A program made the position numbers and the translations under genes. This document shows positions 11,795 through 22,995 of a stretch of 64,000 nt of DNA, piece after piece. Location: NCBI GenBank assembly GCA_037577475.1, contig CM075184.1:7931094-7995093 (forward strand), in the 5' to 3' direction. Under the pieces are notes generated by a model. The model had not been told where the DNA came from. It did not search any database and saw only the letters and a list, made by a program, of their open reading frames with translations. This DNA comes from Chaunax sp. Z400. Its lineage: Eukaryota > Chordata > Actinopteri > Lophiiformes > Chaunacidae. Every line of letters begins with the position of its first letter. Position 1 is the stretch's first letter.

Positions 11795-12346
11795 GGACCA
11801 GTCTCCTGCTGGAGGTTCTCTGTCTCTTAAGGACCAGTCTCCTCCAGGAGGTTCTGTGTCTCTAGGGACCGGTCTCCTGCTGGAGGTACTGTATCTCTAG
11901 GGAATGGTCTCTTGCTGTTTATTCTGTGTCTCTAGGGACCGGTCCCCTGCCGGCGGAGGTATTGTGTCTCTAGGGGCTGGTGTCCTCCAGGAGGTTCTGT
12001 CTTTAGGGACCAGTCTCTTGCTGGAGGTTCTGTGTCTCTAGGGACCGGCCTCCTGCTGGAGGTTCTGTGTCTCTAGGGGCCGGTGTCCTCCAGGAGGTTC
12101 TGTGTCTCTAGGGACCGGTCTCTTGCTGGAGGTTCTGTGTCTCTAGGGACTGGCCTCCTGCTAGAGGTTCTGTGTCTCTAGGGACCGGTGTCCTCCAGGA
12201 GGTTCTGTGTCTCTAGGGACTGGTCTCCTGCTGGAGGTTCTGTGTCACTAAGGACCGGTCTCCTGCTGGAGGTTCTGTGTCTCTAGGGACCTGTCTCTTG
12301 CTGGTGGTTCTGTATCTCTAGGGACTGGTCTCCTGCTGGAGGTTCT
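11795..12346. repeat. 35-bp minisatellite, about 15-16 units
   Basis: Tandem units of about 35 bp with core GGACCGGTCTCCTGCTGGAG followed by GTTCTGTGTCTCTAG. Some units carry the alternative GTCCTCCAGGAG in place of CTCCTGCTGGAG. A few units have small indels. The array is GC-rich compared with its surroundings. Confidence 0.9.
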
Positions 12347-13074
12347 TCAAGGTGCACAAGAACGTTTCTCGCGCTCACGAGAAAGTCTCCTGTGTGCACG
12401 TAAAAGTACGGTGTATGTCGCGCGGATAGGCGACCACCTACTGTATTTCGGCCCATTATGTCTCTGTGTGGAAATAACAGTACAGGAGTTCATTGAGCTG
12501 TACTTTAACCTTGGACCTTCAAAGAAGAGATTTGGATTTCCACCGGCTAGAGAGTTTTGACTCTTATTAACACTGAACGTACAATGTTAATCTTAGCCTC
12601 CGCCTTTAGCTTGCAGTTAAACAAATGATACACCGATTTTATTTTTACAGGTAGTCTTGTGGCTGATGGCAGACTCACCTTGATTCACCTGTTGTCTGGG
12701 TACATCCTTCATCTCACCACTGGTTGGACACAATTGTTCTGGATTCCAGCTCTTTCTAATTCGTGCAGAATTTCCATGTGGGTCTTTCACTGAGCATCAG
12801 ACATGTAAACATTCAGCCTCCTGTTCAGGTATTATCATGTATAGAGTATATGGTTATCCATGGTTTTGACGGTAGACCTGCAGTGATGGACTACTTTAAC
12901 AGAGGGAGTGATTTTTTTTATTAAAGCATTGTTATTGAACCACCTGTTTAGTAATTGTATTCCAAAACATCTATACTGTAAGTACTTGAATTCTTCAGTG
13001 TCAGTGTCGTCTTTGGATTGGGCCTCCATCACTGCTACCATCAGTCCAAGCAAAGCACTGGTGTCCGCTTCCAT
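12347..13074. other. Intergenic sequence, no feature recognised
   Basis: Spacer between two minisatellites. A minus-strand open frame from the 51-bp array runs into this region down to 12835, but it resembles no known domain. Confidence 0.4.
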
Positions 13075-13431
13075 CTTCTGCAGGACAGCGTCAGTCATGT
13101 CCTGGCTGCTGTAAGAAACTCTCATCTTCTGCAGGACGGCGTCCATCGTGTCCTGGCTGCTGTAAGAACCTCTCATCTTCTGCAGGATGGCGTCCGTCAT
13201 GTCCTGGCTGCTGTAAGAAACTCTCATCTTCTGCAGGACGGCGTCCATCGTGTCCTGGCTGCTGTAAGAAACTCTCATCCTCTGCAGGATGGCGTCCATT
13301 GTGTCCTGGCTGCTGTAAGAAACTCTCATCCTCTGCAGGACGGCGTCCATCGTGTCCTGGCTGCTGTAAGAACCTCTCATCTTCTGCAGGATGGCGTCCG
13401 TCATGTCCTGGCTGCTGTAACAACCTCTCAT
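13075..13431. repeat. 51-bp minisatellite, seven units
   Basis: Seven units of 51 bp containing CTTCTGCAGGAYGGCGTCC and TGTCCTGGCTGCTGTAAGAA. Because 51 is a multiple of three, frames stay open on both strands. The minus strand would encode a 17-residue repeat of the type MRVSYSSQDTMDAVLQK within a 198-codon frame (13431-12835). No start context, splice site or homologue supports a gene. Confidence 0.85.
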
Positions 13432-13689
13432 CTGCCAAATATTGTATAAATATATTGTGTGTTGGAGGTATAGACAACTGCATGTTATACTGCTGTACTA
13501 TACAGCATGCTATGATATATTACATCACCACACTTAAACATCTACTATATCATATCCCACATTATATCATCATTTACCGTAACTACACTAACCATGTTAC
13601 AATGACTTGTTCTACATTACCTATATTGTATATGACACCTTTACTACATCTATACTGTCATACAGACAAATTCATTTTCTTTTAATAGT

Positions 13690-13889
13690 ATTGTCTACTT
13701 TAATGAATGCTAACTGTGAAGTCCAGCGCTCCAGAGATGCATGACGGTGAATGTGAACTGCGGTCCAGTGGTGGTGGTAGCTTCGCATCCACATCGACGT
13801 GGATGGCAGACAACTCTATAAACAACAGCAAAACAATGCTTTGGTGAACATAGTTGTCAGCAATGCTTTATACAATGTTATCCTTCTGA
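13690..13889. other. Intergenic spacer
   Basis: No feature recognised. Confidence 0.4.
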
Positions 13890-13952
13890 TTTGAACCCAG
13901 GACCGTCTTGCTGTGAGGCAACAGTGTTACCCACTATGCCACACTGCCACCG
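13890..13952 (-). repeat. tRNA-derived SINE head fragment
   Basis: On the minus strand this gives the tRNA-like head of the SINE also seen at 31148-31440: a GCATAGTGGGTAACACTG-like box A region followed by GGGTTCAA, the box B. The body of the SINE is absent. Confidence 0.65.
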
Positions 13953-14249
13953 TCACAGTATCTCATTCACATGATTTCAAAATGTGCAGCAAATGTAACC
14001 ACAGTTTTGAGGTACCCTAAATATCGCCATTGTAACTCATCTCTTCCCTTACTTAGGACCAACCGATACAGAGTTTTGCTGCATCGGACTCTTCTTGCTT
14101 TTGTTCAGCATCCTTAAAGTTTCAGGGCACGTTGTTGTTGATGCTGCTATGAGGCGTGATCCTGTGACTAATACAGCATCTTGCTATATTTCTACGTTGA
14201 AATAAAAAGTATCACCTCGCCATGCTCCGTTTCCTTTCTGCCTTGCTCT

Positions 14250-14760
14250 TCTCTCCCCCATTTGTGGTTGAAAACAGTTGGACTCAAAGAGACATGGTCG
14301 GACAAGTTGAGAGTAGAACTTGAAGATGAGGTTAGGGACGAATGTTTTAACATGACTGCTTGGGAAATATCAGACAGTTTTCTACCATTTAAATTGTTAA
14401 ATAGACTCTGTTATTTCAGGGGATCAATGTACTGTAGGTCTCTGATCAGTGATGTAATGCATTCTTTTTGGTCATGCAGTAAAGTTTAGGCCCACACATT
14501 TTAGAAAAGCCTATTTCATTATTTATCTGAGGCGTTTGGGAAATGCTGGATACCTGATCTGCTCATAGCTATTCCTGGAACAACTAGCTTCTCATCTTTT
14601 CAAATAAGTATGAAAAATGACTGAAAAATACTGGATTGGTGAGCGCTTGAAGAGATCTGATACCACATAATTTGTTTATTACAAATGGGACCTGTTACTT
14701 TCCTGCAATGTCATGTAAACATGTATGCAAGCTGGCAGTTTTTTATTGAACAAGTAGTCA
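14250..14760 (+). mobile_element. L1-like ORF2 C-terminal remnant
   Basis: The plus-strand frame ends in MHSFWSCSKV, matching the HxxWxC block near the C-terminus of L1 ORF2. The text after the stop continues with SLFHYLSEAFGK-like sequence. This is a 5'-truncated, dead copy unrelated in position to the element at 1-2795. Confidence 0.55.
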
Positions 14761-15721
14761 ATATTCATAAAGGTCAAGTGACTTAAGCGTAACTTTAAGC
14801 ACATCCATAAATAACAATAACATCCTGACAGGGTTTGTAGTTTACAGCTGTTATTAAATACTATAGATATTGGTATTTGGTCTCATTTCACACGAGGAGG
14901 AGCTTTCTTATATATCAGTCCAATTCAAATGTTTCAATGACCTGTTAATCTGGAACCCCTATAGTTTGGAGGATGCCCCGCTGTCCTGAGAGCCCATTTG
15001 TCTGACAGCCTGCTATTTGAGATTTGTCTTAACAGGCTGCCAGAAAGATAGGTAGCTCTCCATCTATCATCCATGTGAATTATTTCAAAATGTTCCAGTG
15101 TTTGAAGGACATGGTAAAATAAAACAAGATAAACACATGTGGGTACAGAACAACTGCACAGAGACCAGAAAACATTGGACAATACCTCTCAATGAAAGAG
15201 CTGGGCTCTCTAATTCTATTAACAGAGAGCAGATGGATCACACTGGTTTTCATTAAGCTACTCCAGATTTAACTCTCAGAAACTTATGGCTGCAGATAAC
15301 TTATGAACCTGCATCAGTGATTTCCTTCTCAGAGGGTTGTTGAAGGTCATTTCCGGCAGTAAATGTGTTTAAATATGCCAGGTCTCATCCGAAGCCTCCT
15401 AGTGTTTCAGATTCAATTAAAGATCCAGATAGAGACTTCCTGTCTCTAGCAATAATTACAAAAGTCATTAGAGATGGATGCATCACAAAGGGCCCTGGAG
15501 TAAAGGCCTTAATTTTTCTTTTAGCCAGGGAGAACTATCTGCATATGGCATTTATATAGGAGCAGGCATGTGTGCAAATAAACTTAGAATATATATTTAT
15601 TCTTGTGGATGTGTCACTTAAATGTTTTTCTGAGTGGAAATTAGGCAATGCACCACATAACCACACTTGCAGTGGAAATATCAGAGTCCAAGCACCCGAT
15701 ACAACTGATGATGATGATGCA
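14761..15721. other. Intergenic sequence, unclassified
   Basis: No known gene or repeat was recognised. A 64-codon plus frame at 15365-15559 has no recognisable domain. Confidence 0.4.
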
Positions 15722-16050
15722 ATTTAAATTTTTCAATTTCAATTTATTTGTATAGTGCCAAATCACAACAAAACAACAACAAGGCACTTTCCAAAAAGAG
15801 CAGGTCTAGACCGACTCTTTATTCTAAAGAGACCCAACAATCCCCCATGAGAAACACTTGGCGACAGTGGCAACCAAAAACTGCCTTTTAACAGGCAGAG
15901 ACGTCAAGCAGATCCGAGACTCAAGGTGGGTGGCCCTCTGCTTTGACCGGTTGGGGTGAGAGAGATAGAGAGAGAGAAAGGTTGGGAGAGAGAGAGAGAC
16001 AGGCAGAGGGAGGGGGAGAGAGAGGGAGGGAGGGACAGGCACACAGACAT
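15722..16050 (+). repeat. Common teleost dispersed repeat (TTTATTTGTATAG type)
   Basis: It begins CAATTTATTTGTATAGTGCC and continues with the familiar CACTTGGCGACAGTGGCAA and AACAGGCAGAGACGTCAAG blocks. It ends in a GA-rich simple-repeat tail (about 15958-16035). I know this pattern from many fish genomes; its class is not stated here. Confidence 0.65.
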
Positions 16051-16149
16051 GCAACCCCAATAACAAAAACAGCTATTGTAATCAGAGATTATAGTTTGTA
16101 GTATTTATAATAACTACTACAACAACACCATTAATGATGATAATAGTGA

Positions 16150-16760
16150 TAATGATGGTTTAGGGAAGCGGGGTCAGAGAGAGAGAGTTAAGTATAACAG
16201 GTTTTCTGTGTTGTACAGATTGCTCTCTCTCCCTTATCCGCAGTATTCGTGCTGGAAGTGCGGGAGCTGGTTGAGACTGAGAAGTCTGCCTGCTGGAGAC
16301 TGGAGACAGACACTGAACAAGCTGGAAAGCTTGAGGTTATGCTTATTATTTTTGTGTAAATAAAAGACTGTTGTGGAAACGTCATTGCTGTGATTACTGA
16401 GAGATCCCACACACAAGCAGCAGAGAGGATTGCTACACTGGTGCAGCTCCTCCACCCCTGGGTGTTGGAATCAGCTTCTGATTCAGGGTCTGGTGCTTGA
16501 AGCATCTGATCAGCTTCCAGACACCAACTTGCCCTCCAGGAGCAACATGTCAGCCTCCACCACCAAGCCTGATTTAGCTGCACCTCATGGGGTGGGGAGA
16601 GCTGGCAGAGCATCTCTATTCTATCAAGGGCTTGATGAGCCATTAGTGAATGCAGTGAGATCAAGCATCTGTGTTGGGAGAGGAGTAATGTTGGTAATGA
16701 AGGAGATGATGATGTGGAGGACAAGAAACTGGGAGAGAGAATGACATGAGAACAAAACTT
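16150..16760 (+). mobile_element. Possible LTR-retroelement end and leader
   Basis: The stretch has AATAAAAGACTGTTG, a plausible R/U5 polyadenylation region, then about 100 bp later GGATTGCTACACTGGTGCAG, which could be an LTR end followed by a primer-binding site. A 104-codon frame follows with no recognisable gag motif. This is only a suggestion. Confidence 0.3.
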
Positions 16761-16824
16761 TAGATACAGTTTTTTTTAAATGCAGAGAAAGCCCTATTTC
16801 ATTATTTAAAAAGGCCATTTCATA

Positions 16825-17100
16825 AATGGGCTGTACTTATAAAGCAGCTTTCTAGTCTGCCCGGCTTTACAACACAAACCAGCATTTACCCATTCACACA
16901 CATTCATACAGTGGTGACAGAAGCTACTATGGAAGGTACCACCTGCTCATAAAGAGGGGTAACATTCACATAATCAATCACACACCAATGGAACAGCCAG
17001 TGGGAGCAAAGTGGTGTTCAGTATCTTTTATCTAGGCCATTTCAACAAGTAGACTGACTCCAACTAGTTGACGACAGCCCCACCTCCTGAGCTACACTCT
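16825..17100. repeat. Dispersed fish repeat
   Basis: Blocks such as CATTTACCCATTCACACACA and CCACCTCCTGAGCTACA are recurrent in fish genomes, reminiscent of a non-coding mobile repeat with a tRNA-like end. Class unresolved. Confidence 0.45.
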
Positions 17101-18135
17101 AGACAAAGATGGAGGAGGTTATGTGATCAAGCATGTTTGTCAATCATAAGATTGAAGAAACTGATTTTGATGAAAATTTGTGAAAGATTGAATCTTGAGC
17201 CAAGGAAGAGTTGGTTAAACTTGAGGAGGATCTGGGTATCAATGGTGACTCTGGATCACTTTTTCACTTTGCCTTTTTAAGCAGGGTGTCAATATCATGA
17301 AAAACACTCATAGGCCAGTTGAAATAAAAAAAATACCCAGGAATTGAAAACTCATGATGTTCCACCACTATGTGCAACTGGATCCAGATCTAGGAGATTA
17401 TATTTGTGTAGAGGGGCAATATGGGTCCCAGCACGGTAACAGAGAGGGGTAGACAGATGGCACTGCCACTCATATTTAGCTAAGAGGGTACAGATTCATG
17501 ATATTTGTGAAAGGTAAGAACTTATATCTAGGAGGAAAACAATATTTTTGTTAACTCCTAAACAACTGATGATACACACATGATTACAGATCCTAGAAGT
17601 AGGTGTCCAGGGTCAAGGAGTTAGATAGTTTTACTTAATTTGGCATGAGGCAGATCCCAGTAAAGCAAATTCATCATGGCAACATCACCATAGTGTTTGC
17701 TATGCCCTGAGTGCAAAGGTGGGTGATTCGGGAAATTATCAAAAACAAACCCCAAACATGGGTCTATGTTTAAGAATATATTTCACTTTGCCATATTCTA
17801 ATAATGATCTGGATCTGCATGGATCTGCATCAAATTGCAGATGGTTACAGACCATAAGAGGCTCCCTAACCATGATTTTTATCCCCGTTATGGTTGGATT
17901 ATTTATTTTCAAGATATTTAAGAAAATGTTGAAAAATGTCCCAAAATCTCACAATGATCCTCACCTGTAGCTTTAATATTTGTAATGGACTCAGTCCAAC
18001 CTGAGCAGCGGAGAGAGTGACTGACACTGAAACTGGCCAAACAATCAGATAAAAGTGACTGAAGACCCAGGGATCTACTGCAACTGATGAGCTGAATGTA
18101 GTCTGGTTTAGAGACTGCCCATGTGACAGAAACCA
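17101..18135. other. Intergenic sequence with faint repeat traces
   Basis: No gene recognised. Phrases such as GGATCTGGGTATCAATGGTG and GATCTGGATCTGCATGGATC suggest decayed repeats. Confidence 0.4.
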
Positions 18136-18760
18136 GGGGCCTCATTTATAAACCTGAGTGTAGATTCCATCCTTAAACATTGCATACTCACAGAATGTAC
18201 TATACTGTAATATTCAGAGCTATAAAACCGTGCGGCGCACACCTGTACACAGTCTTCTCCTTATAAATAACCGCCTGCGGTGAATCTTGCAAGTACGGTC
18301 TCCTCCCAGTGTCGTCCCACAATCATCCATACATGGTCAATGCTAAATAGCTCATGAATATACTGACATTGTTAAGGAGCATTCTTTGGACTATCAGTGA
18401 CTGTCTAGCCAATTAGAGAGCTAGAATTAGTAGCTACGGTGTCACTGTTTGAGTGATCAAGCAAGGTTGGTTGAGACTTCTCCAGTGTTACTTGCTTAGA
18501 GCTCATGTTGATGTTGTGCAGTGTGTTAATAAAGCACAGTTTAAAGGACAAGTAAGCAATGTGCCATCCATGAGCCATCATGGAAAGGCTATAAGCAGTG
18601 AGAGCAGCCTGCAGAGACCCCTTTTCAGAACAGAACAATCATCAATGACAACCAAAGACATGATTAGACAGATACAGCATGAAAAGGAGGAGTTGGGGTG
18701 GAGGTGGGTTCTAAAGCAGCATGCAGAGGAAGCAGCAAAGGCTAATGCAGCTTAAATAAA
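18136..18760 (+). mobile_element. Possible Harbinger-like non-autonomous element
   Basis: The start GGGCCTCATTTATAAACC resembles the left end of fish PIF/Harbinger elements. A 100-codon plus frame (18453-18755) follows but shows no recognisable transposase or Myb-like domain. The right terminus was not found. Confidence 0.3.
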
Positions 18761-19559
18761 GCGCCCTGTATGAAATTTGCCAATTGGATGGATAGAAGGG
18801 AATCAGGTGTGCTGTCAGCTGATTGTGGGCTGGCTTAGAGATTAGCTCCTGTCAGCTGATGTAGCAGAGAATGACAGCTGGGCTTGACTTCCGTGGCCTG
18901 CCTGAACTAACGCTATACACTCCATATGTAATCAAAATTCAGAACATGTTTTTATCTAACCAAATATTCTGCTTCTGTCCATATTTGTTGGTTTTTAGCC
19001 TTTCAAAAAACACATTTTTACTGCGGTCAAAAACTGTTTGACACACAGAGGAAAAGTTGTACCACCCGATCCGATCCACAATACTGACATTCAATTAAAA
19101 ATGCAACAACATAAACAATCCTCAAATAATTCCACCCATATCTGCATCAAACAATATAATTACATTAAATTACATTTACATATTTATGTATTTAGGCTCT
19201 AACAAATAAATATAGACTATATCCACGATCAGAGGCAGGCCTATACATTATGAAATATACATGTGCTGATGTGTGTTTTACATTCCATCTCTGTTTTTAC
19301 TTCTGGCTGAATTTTATTTTGTGATATAACCATTGGGTGTCGCTGAGTCCCGTCACTGAAAAACTTGCTGTAAGCTCTACAGCAGGGTGAAAGTATATGT
19401 AGAAATCCACACCTTTTTCCACTTAGAAACGTTTGTGGTGAAAGATGCTTCTTGCCCCCTGCGTTGACCCTTGTCCTTCAGATGTAGGTGGACTGCTGAG
19501 TCCCCCCGAACTAGTCTGCCCCCCCAACCAATAAACCATGGGGGAAACACTGCTCTATG
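18761..19559. other. Intergenic sequence, no feature recognised
   Basis: AT-rich spacer with no coding similarity seen. Confidence 0.4.
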
Positions 19560-20200
19560 TTACACATGGGATGACAGTGTTTCTGTGTTATGGTCTCTTG
19601 GTGCTCTCATTTATTTTTTATGCTTTGTCATGGTCATGTATTTTGGTTGCCTGTTTCCTGTTTTATTTTGAAAGTCTGTTTTCCATGTTATGTGTTTTTG
19701 CTTTGCATTTCCTGTCTTATTGTCTTATGATCTGTTTTACCCTTTTGGCTCCTCTTTCTGTGTTTTAATCAACTGTGTTTTTAGTTCCACTTTGTTCCCT
19801 TTCCCCATGTTTGTTTGCTCTGTCGTGTTAGTTTATGATTAATCTATCCTCCATATTTTCCTCTGCATTTTCCCTCCAGTGTGTGATTGTCTGATCGTCT
19901 CCACCCGTGTTGATTGTCTCTTCCTCCCTGTGTCACCTGTGTATCATTCCCTTGTTACCCTAGTGTATTTAGTCTGTGTGATTCTCTCTGTGAGTTGTCA
20001 GTTTGTTGTCAATGTGTCTGCATTTCCTCTGTGATTGATCTCCTGCTTCCCTCGTGTTCCCAGTGTTCCATGTAAGTTTAGTCCTTGGTTTTTGTATGCT
20101 GCATTTTTGTATTCTTGTGTTTGTTTTGTTATAAATTAAATCCCTGAACTGCTACGGGTCTCTTGTCTGCATTTGGGTCCTGTATTGTACCTCACATGAC
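19560..20200 (+). repeat. Dispersed repeat, family A, plus orientation
   Basis: T-rich block matching the minus strand of 4830-5440. It ends in a TCTGCATTTGGGTCCTGT run, an end seen on many fish dispersed elements. Open frames in it are hydrophobic low-complexity artefacts. Confidence 0.6.
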
Positions 20201-20401
20201 ATGCTTATTTTTTTTAATGCTTGGTGAAAGAACCTGCTTTTCTGTTTTCCGTTTGGTATTTTTGCAGATACTGCACTTTGGCTTTGTAGGGTAGATGATG
20301 TCACTGTTTACTCAATTACCGACGCTTGTTTCATAATTATACAGTTTCATTAATCATCTGAGCACTTCTTCCACATATTGCTGACAGGAGAGGATAGGCG
20401 T

Positions 20402-20433
<32 letters not shown>
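20402..20433. repeat. (CA)n microsatellite
   Basis: An uninterrupted CA run of about 32 nt. Confidence 0.9.
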
Positions 20434-20437
<4 letters not shown>

Positions 20438-20789
20438 CAAGGAAACAAACAACGTGTAGACATGAAAACCATTAATCCCTTCAGTGCGCCTTCAGGTCAA
20501 TCTAATACTAATAATTATTAGAACAAACTAATTATTTCATGTCTGTTGATGGTCACACGTTCAACTTCAAACGTTTTTTAGGAAACTTCAAATGAACCTG
20601 ATACCTGTGTCACAGTTTCCTTTGTTTGCCTTTGAGACACAAACTTGGACACGCGACTCAACAGCAGAACTAATACCACCTTACCATGTAAGGCCTCAGA
20701 TGCGACATAAGTGACAGGAAATATGTTTGTGTAGATTATCAGTCATCCAGGTCATGGTAATCCTTGAACGTTGATTCAGAAGCAACTGG

Positions 20790-21360
20790 ATTTGCTGACT
20801 TGCTGAAACCATGGTATCATTCCATGTTGTCTCACTGTTTACCTGCATCCACACATCCCAGGCAGTGGAAGCAGTCAGGAAAAGACTACAAGACAGCTCT
20901 CTATGCACTAGGACCAACTTCACACCAGATCAGATATGCATATTACTGGACCTCTGCCTTACCACCACATACTTCAAATATAATGACTGTTATTACAGAC
21001 AGAAGCACGGCTGTGCCATGGGCTCTCCAGTGTCTCCCATTGTGGCAAACCTTTACATGGAGGAAGTGGAAACCAGAGCACTCAACTCCTTCATGGGAAC
21101 AACACCAAGCCAATGGTTCAGATATGTGGATGACACATGAGTCAAAATCAAAACCCATGAAGTGGACATATTTACAGATGACATTAACTCAGTGGACAGC
21201 GACATCAAGTTCATTAGGATGTCAAGGAAAGCAAGCTGCCTTTTTTGGACTGTGTAGTACACATCGAGGGGGACTGAACATTGAAGTTTATCGTAAACCT
21301 ACACACACAGACCAATACCTGCTGTTTGATTCCATCATCCTTTGGAACATAAGCGTGGAG
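20790..21360 (+). pseudogene. Penelope-like reverse transcriptase, broken
   Basis: The clear part is 20811-21140, with VVSLFTCIH early on, KHGCAMGSPVSPIVANLYME in the middle and FRYVDDT at the end. The frame then hits a stop, and the next stretch (SDIKFIRMSRK, then EVYRKPTHTDQYL) continues in shifted frames. The N-terminal part of the enzyme is missing. Confidence 0.8.
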
Positions 21361-21369
21361 TGATCAGAA

Positions 21370-21960
21370 CCCTACACCACCGAGCTGAAAACATCCCTAC
21401 GAAGGCAGAGGGCAAAGAAAAGGAGCACAAACATATTAAGAAAGCTCTGAACACCTGCGGCTACCCCAACTGGACCTTTGTCAAGTCTACGAGGAGATCA
21501 CAGAAGAACAGCTCCACAACCGCCACAGAAGAAAGGAAGGACAGACGCAACATCGTCATTCCATATGTGGCTGGAGTGTCTGAGAAATTCCGAAGGATTT
21601 TCTCCAACCACAACATCCCAGTACACTTCAAACCCAGCAACACCCTCAGACAAAGACTGGTTCACCCCAAGGACAAAACACCCAATCACAACCAAAGCAA
21701 TGGGGTTTATGCAGTTCAATGCAGTGAGGAGTGCAATGATCTGTATAGGGCAGACAAAGCAGCCACTCCACAGACGCATGGCACAGCACAGGAGAGCCAG
21801 CTCTTCAGGACAGGACTCGCAGTTCACCCACACCTAAAGGATAAAGTACACTCATTTGAGGACAACAATGTTCACATTCTGGACAGGGAAGATAGATGGT
21901 TTGAGAGAGGAGTGAAAGAAGCAATCTATGTCAAATTGGAACGACCATCTCAGGGGTGGG
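21370..21960 (+). pseudogene. Penelope-like GIY-YIG endonuclease domain, frameshifted
   Basis: The main frame (within 21342-22046) carries RNIVIPYVAGVSEKFRRIF, then NGVYAVQCSEECNDLY, the first half of the GIY-YIG motif. The second half, IGQTKQPLHRRMAQHRR, lies in the next frame, so one indel at about 21750 separates the two halves. The main frame resumes with EDNNVHILDREDRWFERGVK, the typical C-terminal nuclease block. Confidence 0.8.
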
Positions 21961-22210
21961 TGTTTACGCCATCACCTGTTACCTACATACAATCAGTCAG
22001 CAGTCCTGACTTCTCTTCCACGCCAGTTTCACCATCGTTATGCTAACGACCCGCATAATGGTTCAATATGCATATGAGAGATGGCTGGTCCCAGCAACCC
22101 CAATGACCCACAATAGGACTGGGAAGGACCAGGAAGAAACGGGAACAGGTTACTTAACGACTCCCAAGGTAGTTTACATCTCACTGAGGATAAATATCCT
22201 GACCCCGCAA

Positions 22211-22290
22211 CAACAGTTTAGAACTGATGAAGCCTCTCGGATGAGAGGTGAAACGTCTTCAAGCTAAGAAAAGAAGTCAAGTTGCTTTTG
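22211..22290 (+). ncRNA. Hammerhead-ribozyme-like motif at Penelope element end
   Basis: CTGATGA at 22224-22230 is followed by a 6-bp stem (CCTCTC 22233-22238 with GAGAGG 22243-22248, loop GGAT) and then GAAA at 22250-22253. This is the hammerhead core order. The helix III and cleavage part could be the immediate GAAAC-GTC (22250-22257), or a CTTC/GAAG hairpin ending in GTC at 22276-22278. GCAAC at 22207-22211 can pair with GTTGC at 22281-22285 for an outer helix I. Penelope-like elements are known to carry such ribozymes. Activity is not shown, and the inner part of helix I looks poorly paired. Confidence 0.6.
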
Positions 22291-22306
22291 AATCAACCTT
22301 CAAGGA

Positions 22307-22639
22307 AGCGACAGGAAGCTGCAGGGAAATGGCTGCCAGGTAGGGGAAACCCGAAACAAATCTACCCACAGAATTCCCTTTTGTGAGGCATATTTTTGTT
22401 TGAATTATGCATTGAAACTTGACCAAATAATAAAATGATATTTATTAATTGATATGCCGCGTTTTGGGTGGAATGCATTTTGTACGCCAAGGCTGTTAGT
22501 TGAGTAGGAGGTCCTGGGTGGAGAATGACCAGAGCGGAACTATTAAAGGGACATCTCTGTCAATGTGATTATCTGATCATCTGAGGTCATCATACATGAT
22601 TAAATAACTGTTATTAGTCTGAGAAAGTTCCTTATTATT
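22307..22639. other. Spacer between Penelope element and AT-rich repeat
   Basis: No feature recognised. Confidence 0.4.
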
Positions 22640-22995
22640 ATCTAAAAAAATAAGTCATTATTTTACATGGAAAAAGTCCTTATTTTACATAAGAAAATCA
22701 TCAGTTTAGATTAAAAAAAAGTCATTGATTCAGATAAAAGTCATTATTTTAGGTAAAGGGTCATTATTTTGGATAAAAAGTTATTATTTTAGATAAAAGT
22801 AATCATTTTAGAAAAAGTAATTATTTTAGAAAAAAGTAATTATTTTAGTTATTATTTTAGTCGTTATTTTAGATAAAAAGGTTCTTCTTATTTTTAGGAT
22901 GTTTGTCATTATTTTGGAAAATTTTTTTTTTAGATATTAAGTCCTTTGGCCTTAAGTCATTATTATGAGATACTTTTTAAAATATATTTTTTTCC
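22640..22995. repeat. Degenerate AT-rich tandem repeat
   Basis: Irregular units of about 15-22 bp built around GTCATTATTTTAGATAAAA. A similar degenerate array is at 45405-45580 in ap2a2 intron 5. This may be a minisatellite family dispersed with a mobile element. Confidence 0.7.

Larger units (their letters stand above)
20721..22306 (+). mobile_element. Penelope-like retroelement, 5'-truncated and decayed
   Basis: It combines a Penelope-type reverse transcriptase (GCAMGSPVSPIVANLYME, then YVDDT) with a GIY-YIG nuclease region. Penelope-like elements are defined by that pair. The end carries a hammerhead-like ribozyme core. About 29 bp at 20761-20789 match the reverse complement of 22278-22306 with only a few mismatches, as expected for the inverted partial copies that flank Penelope elements. 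Frameshifts and stops disable both domains, so it is a fossil. Confidence 0.85.

Noticed and set aside
16188..16744. Overlapping 178- and 104-codon frames as a gene
   Set aside because: They are antiparallel shadows without a recognisable domain, in a region that looks like retroelement leader sequence.
18453..18755. 100-codon plus frame as a small gene
   Set aside because: No homology recognised, no nearby promoter or splice evidence, and it lies next to a transposon-like end.
21053..21833. Minus-strand frames in the Penelope-like region
   Set aside because: They mirror the plus-strand reverse transcriptase and nuclease, which carry the real motifs.
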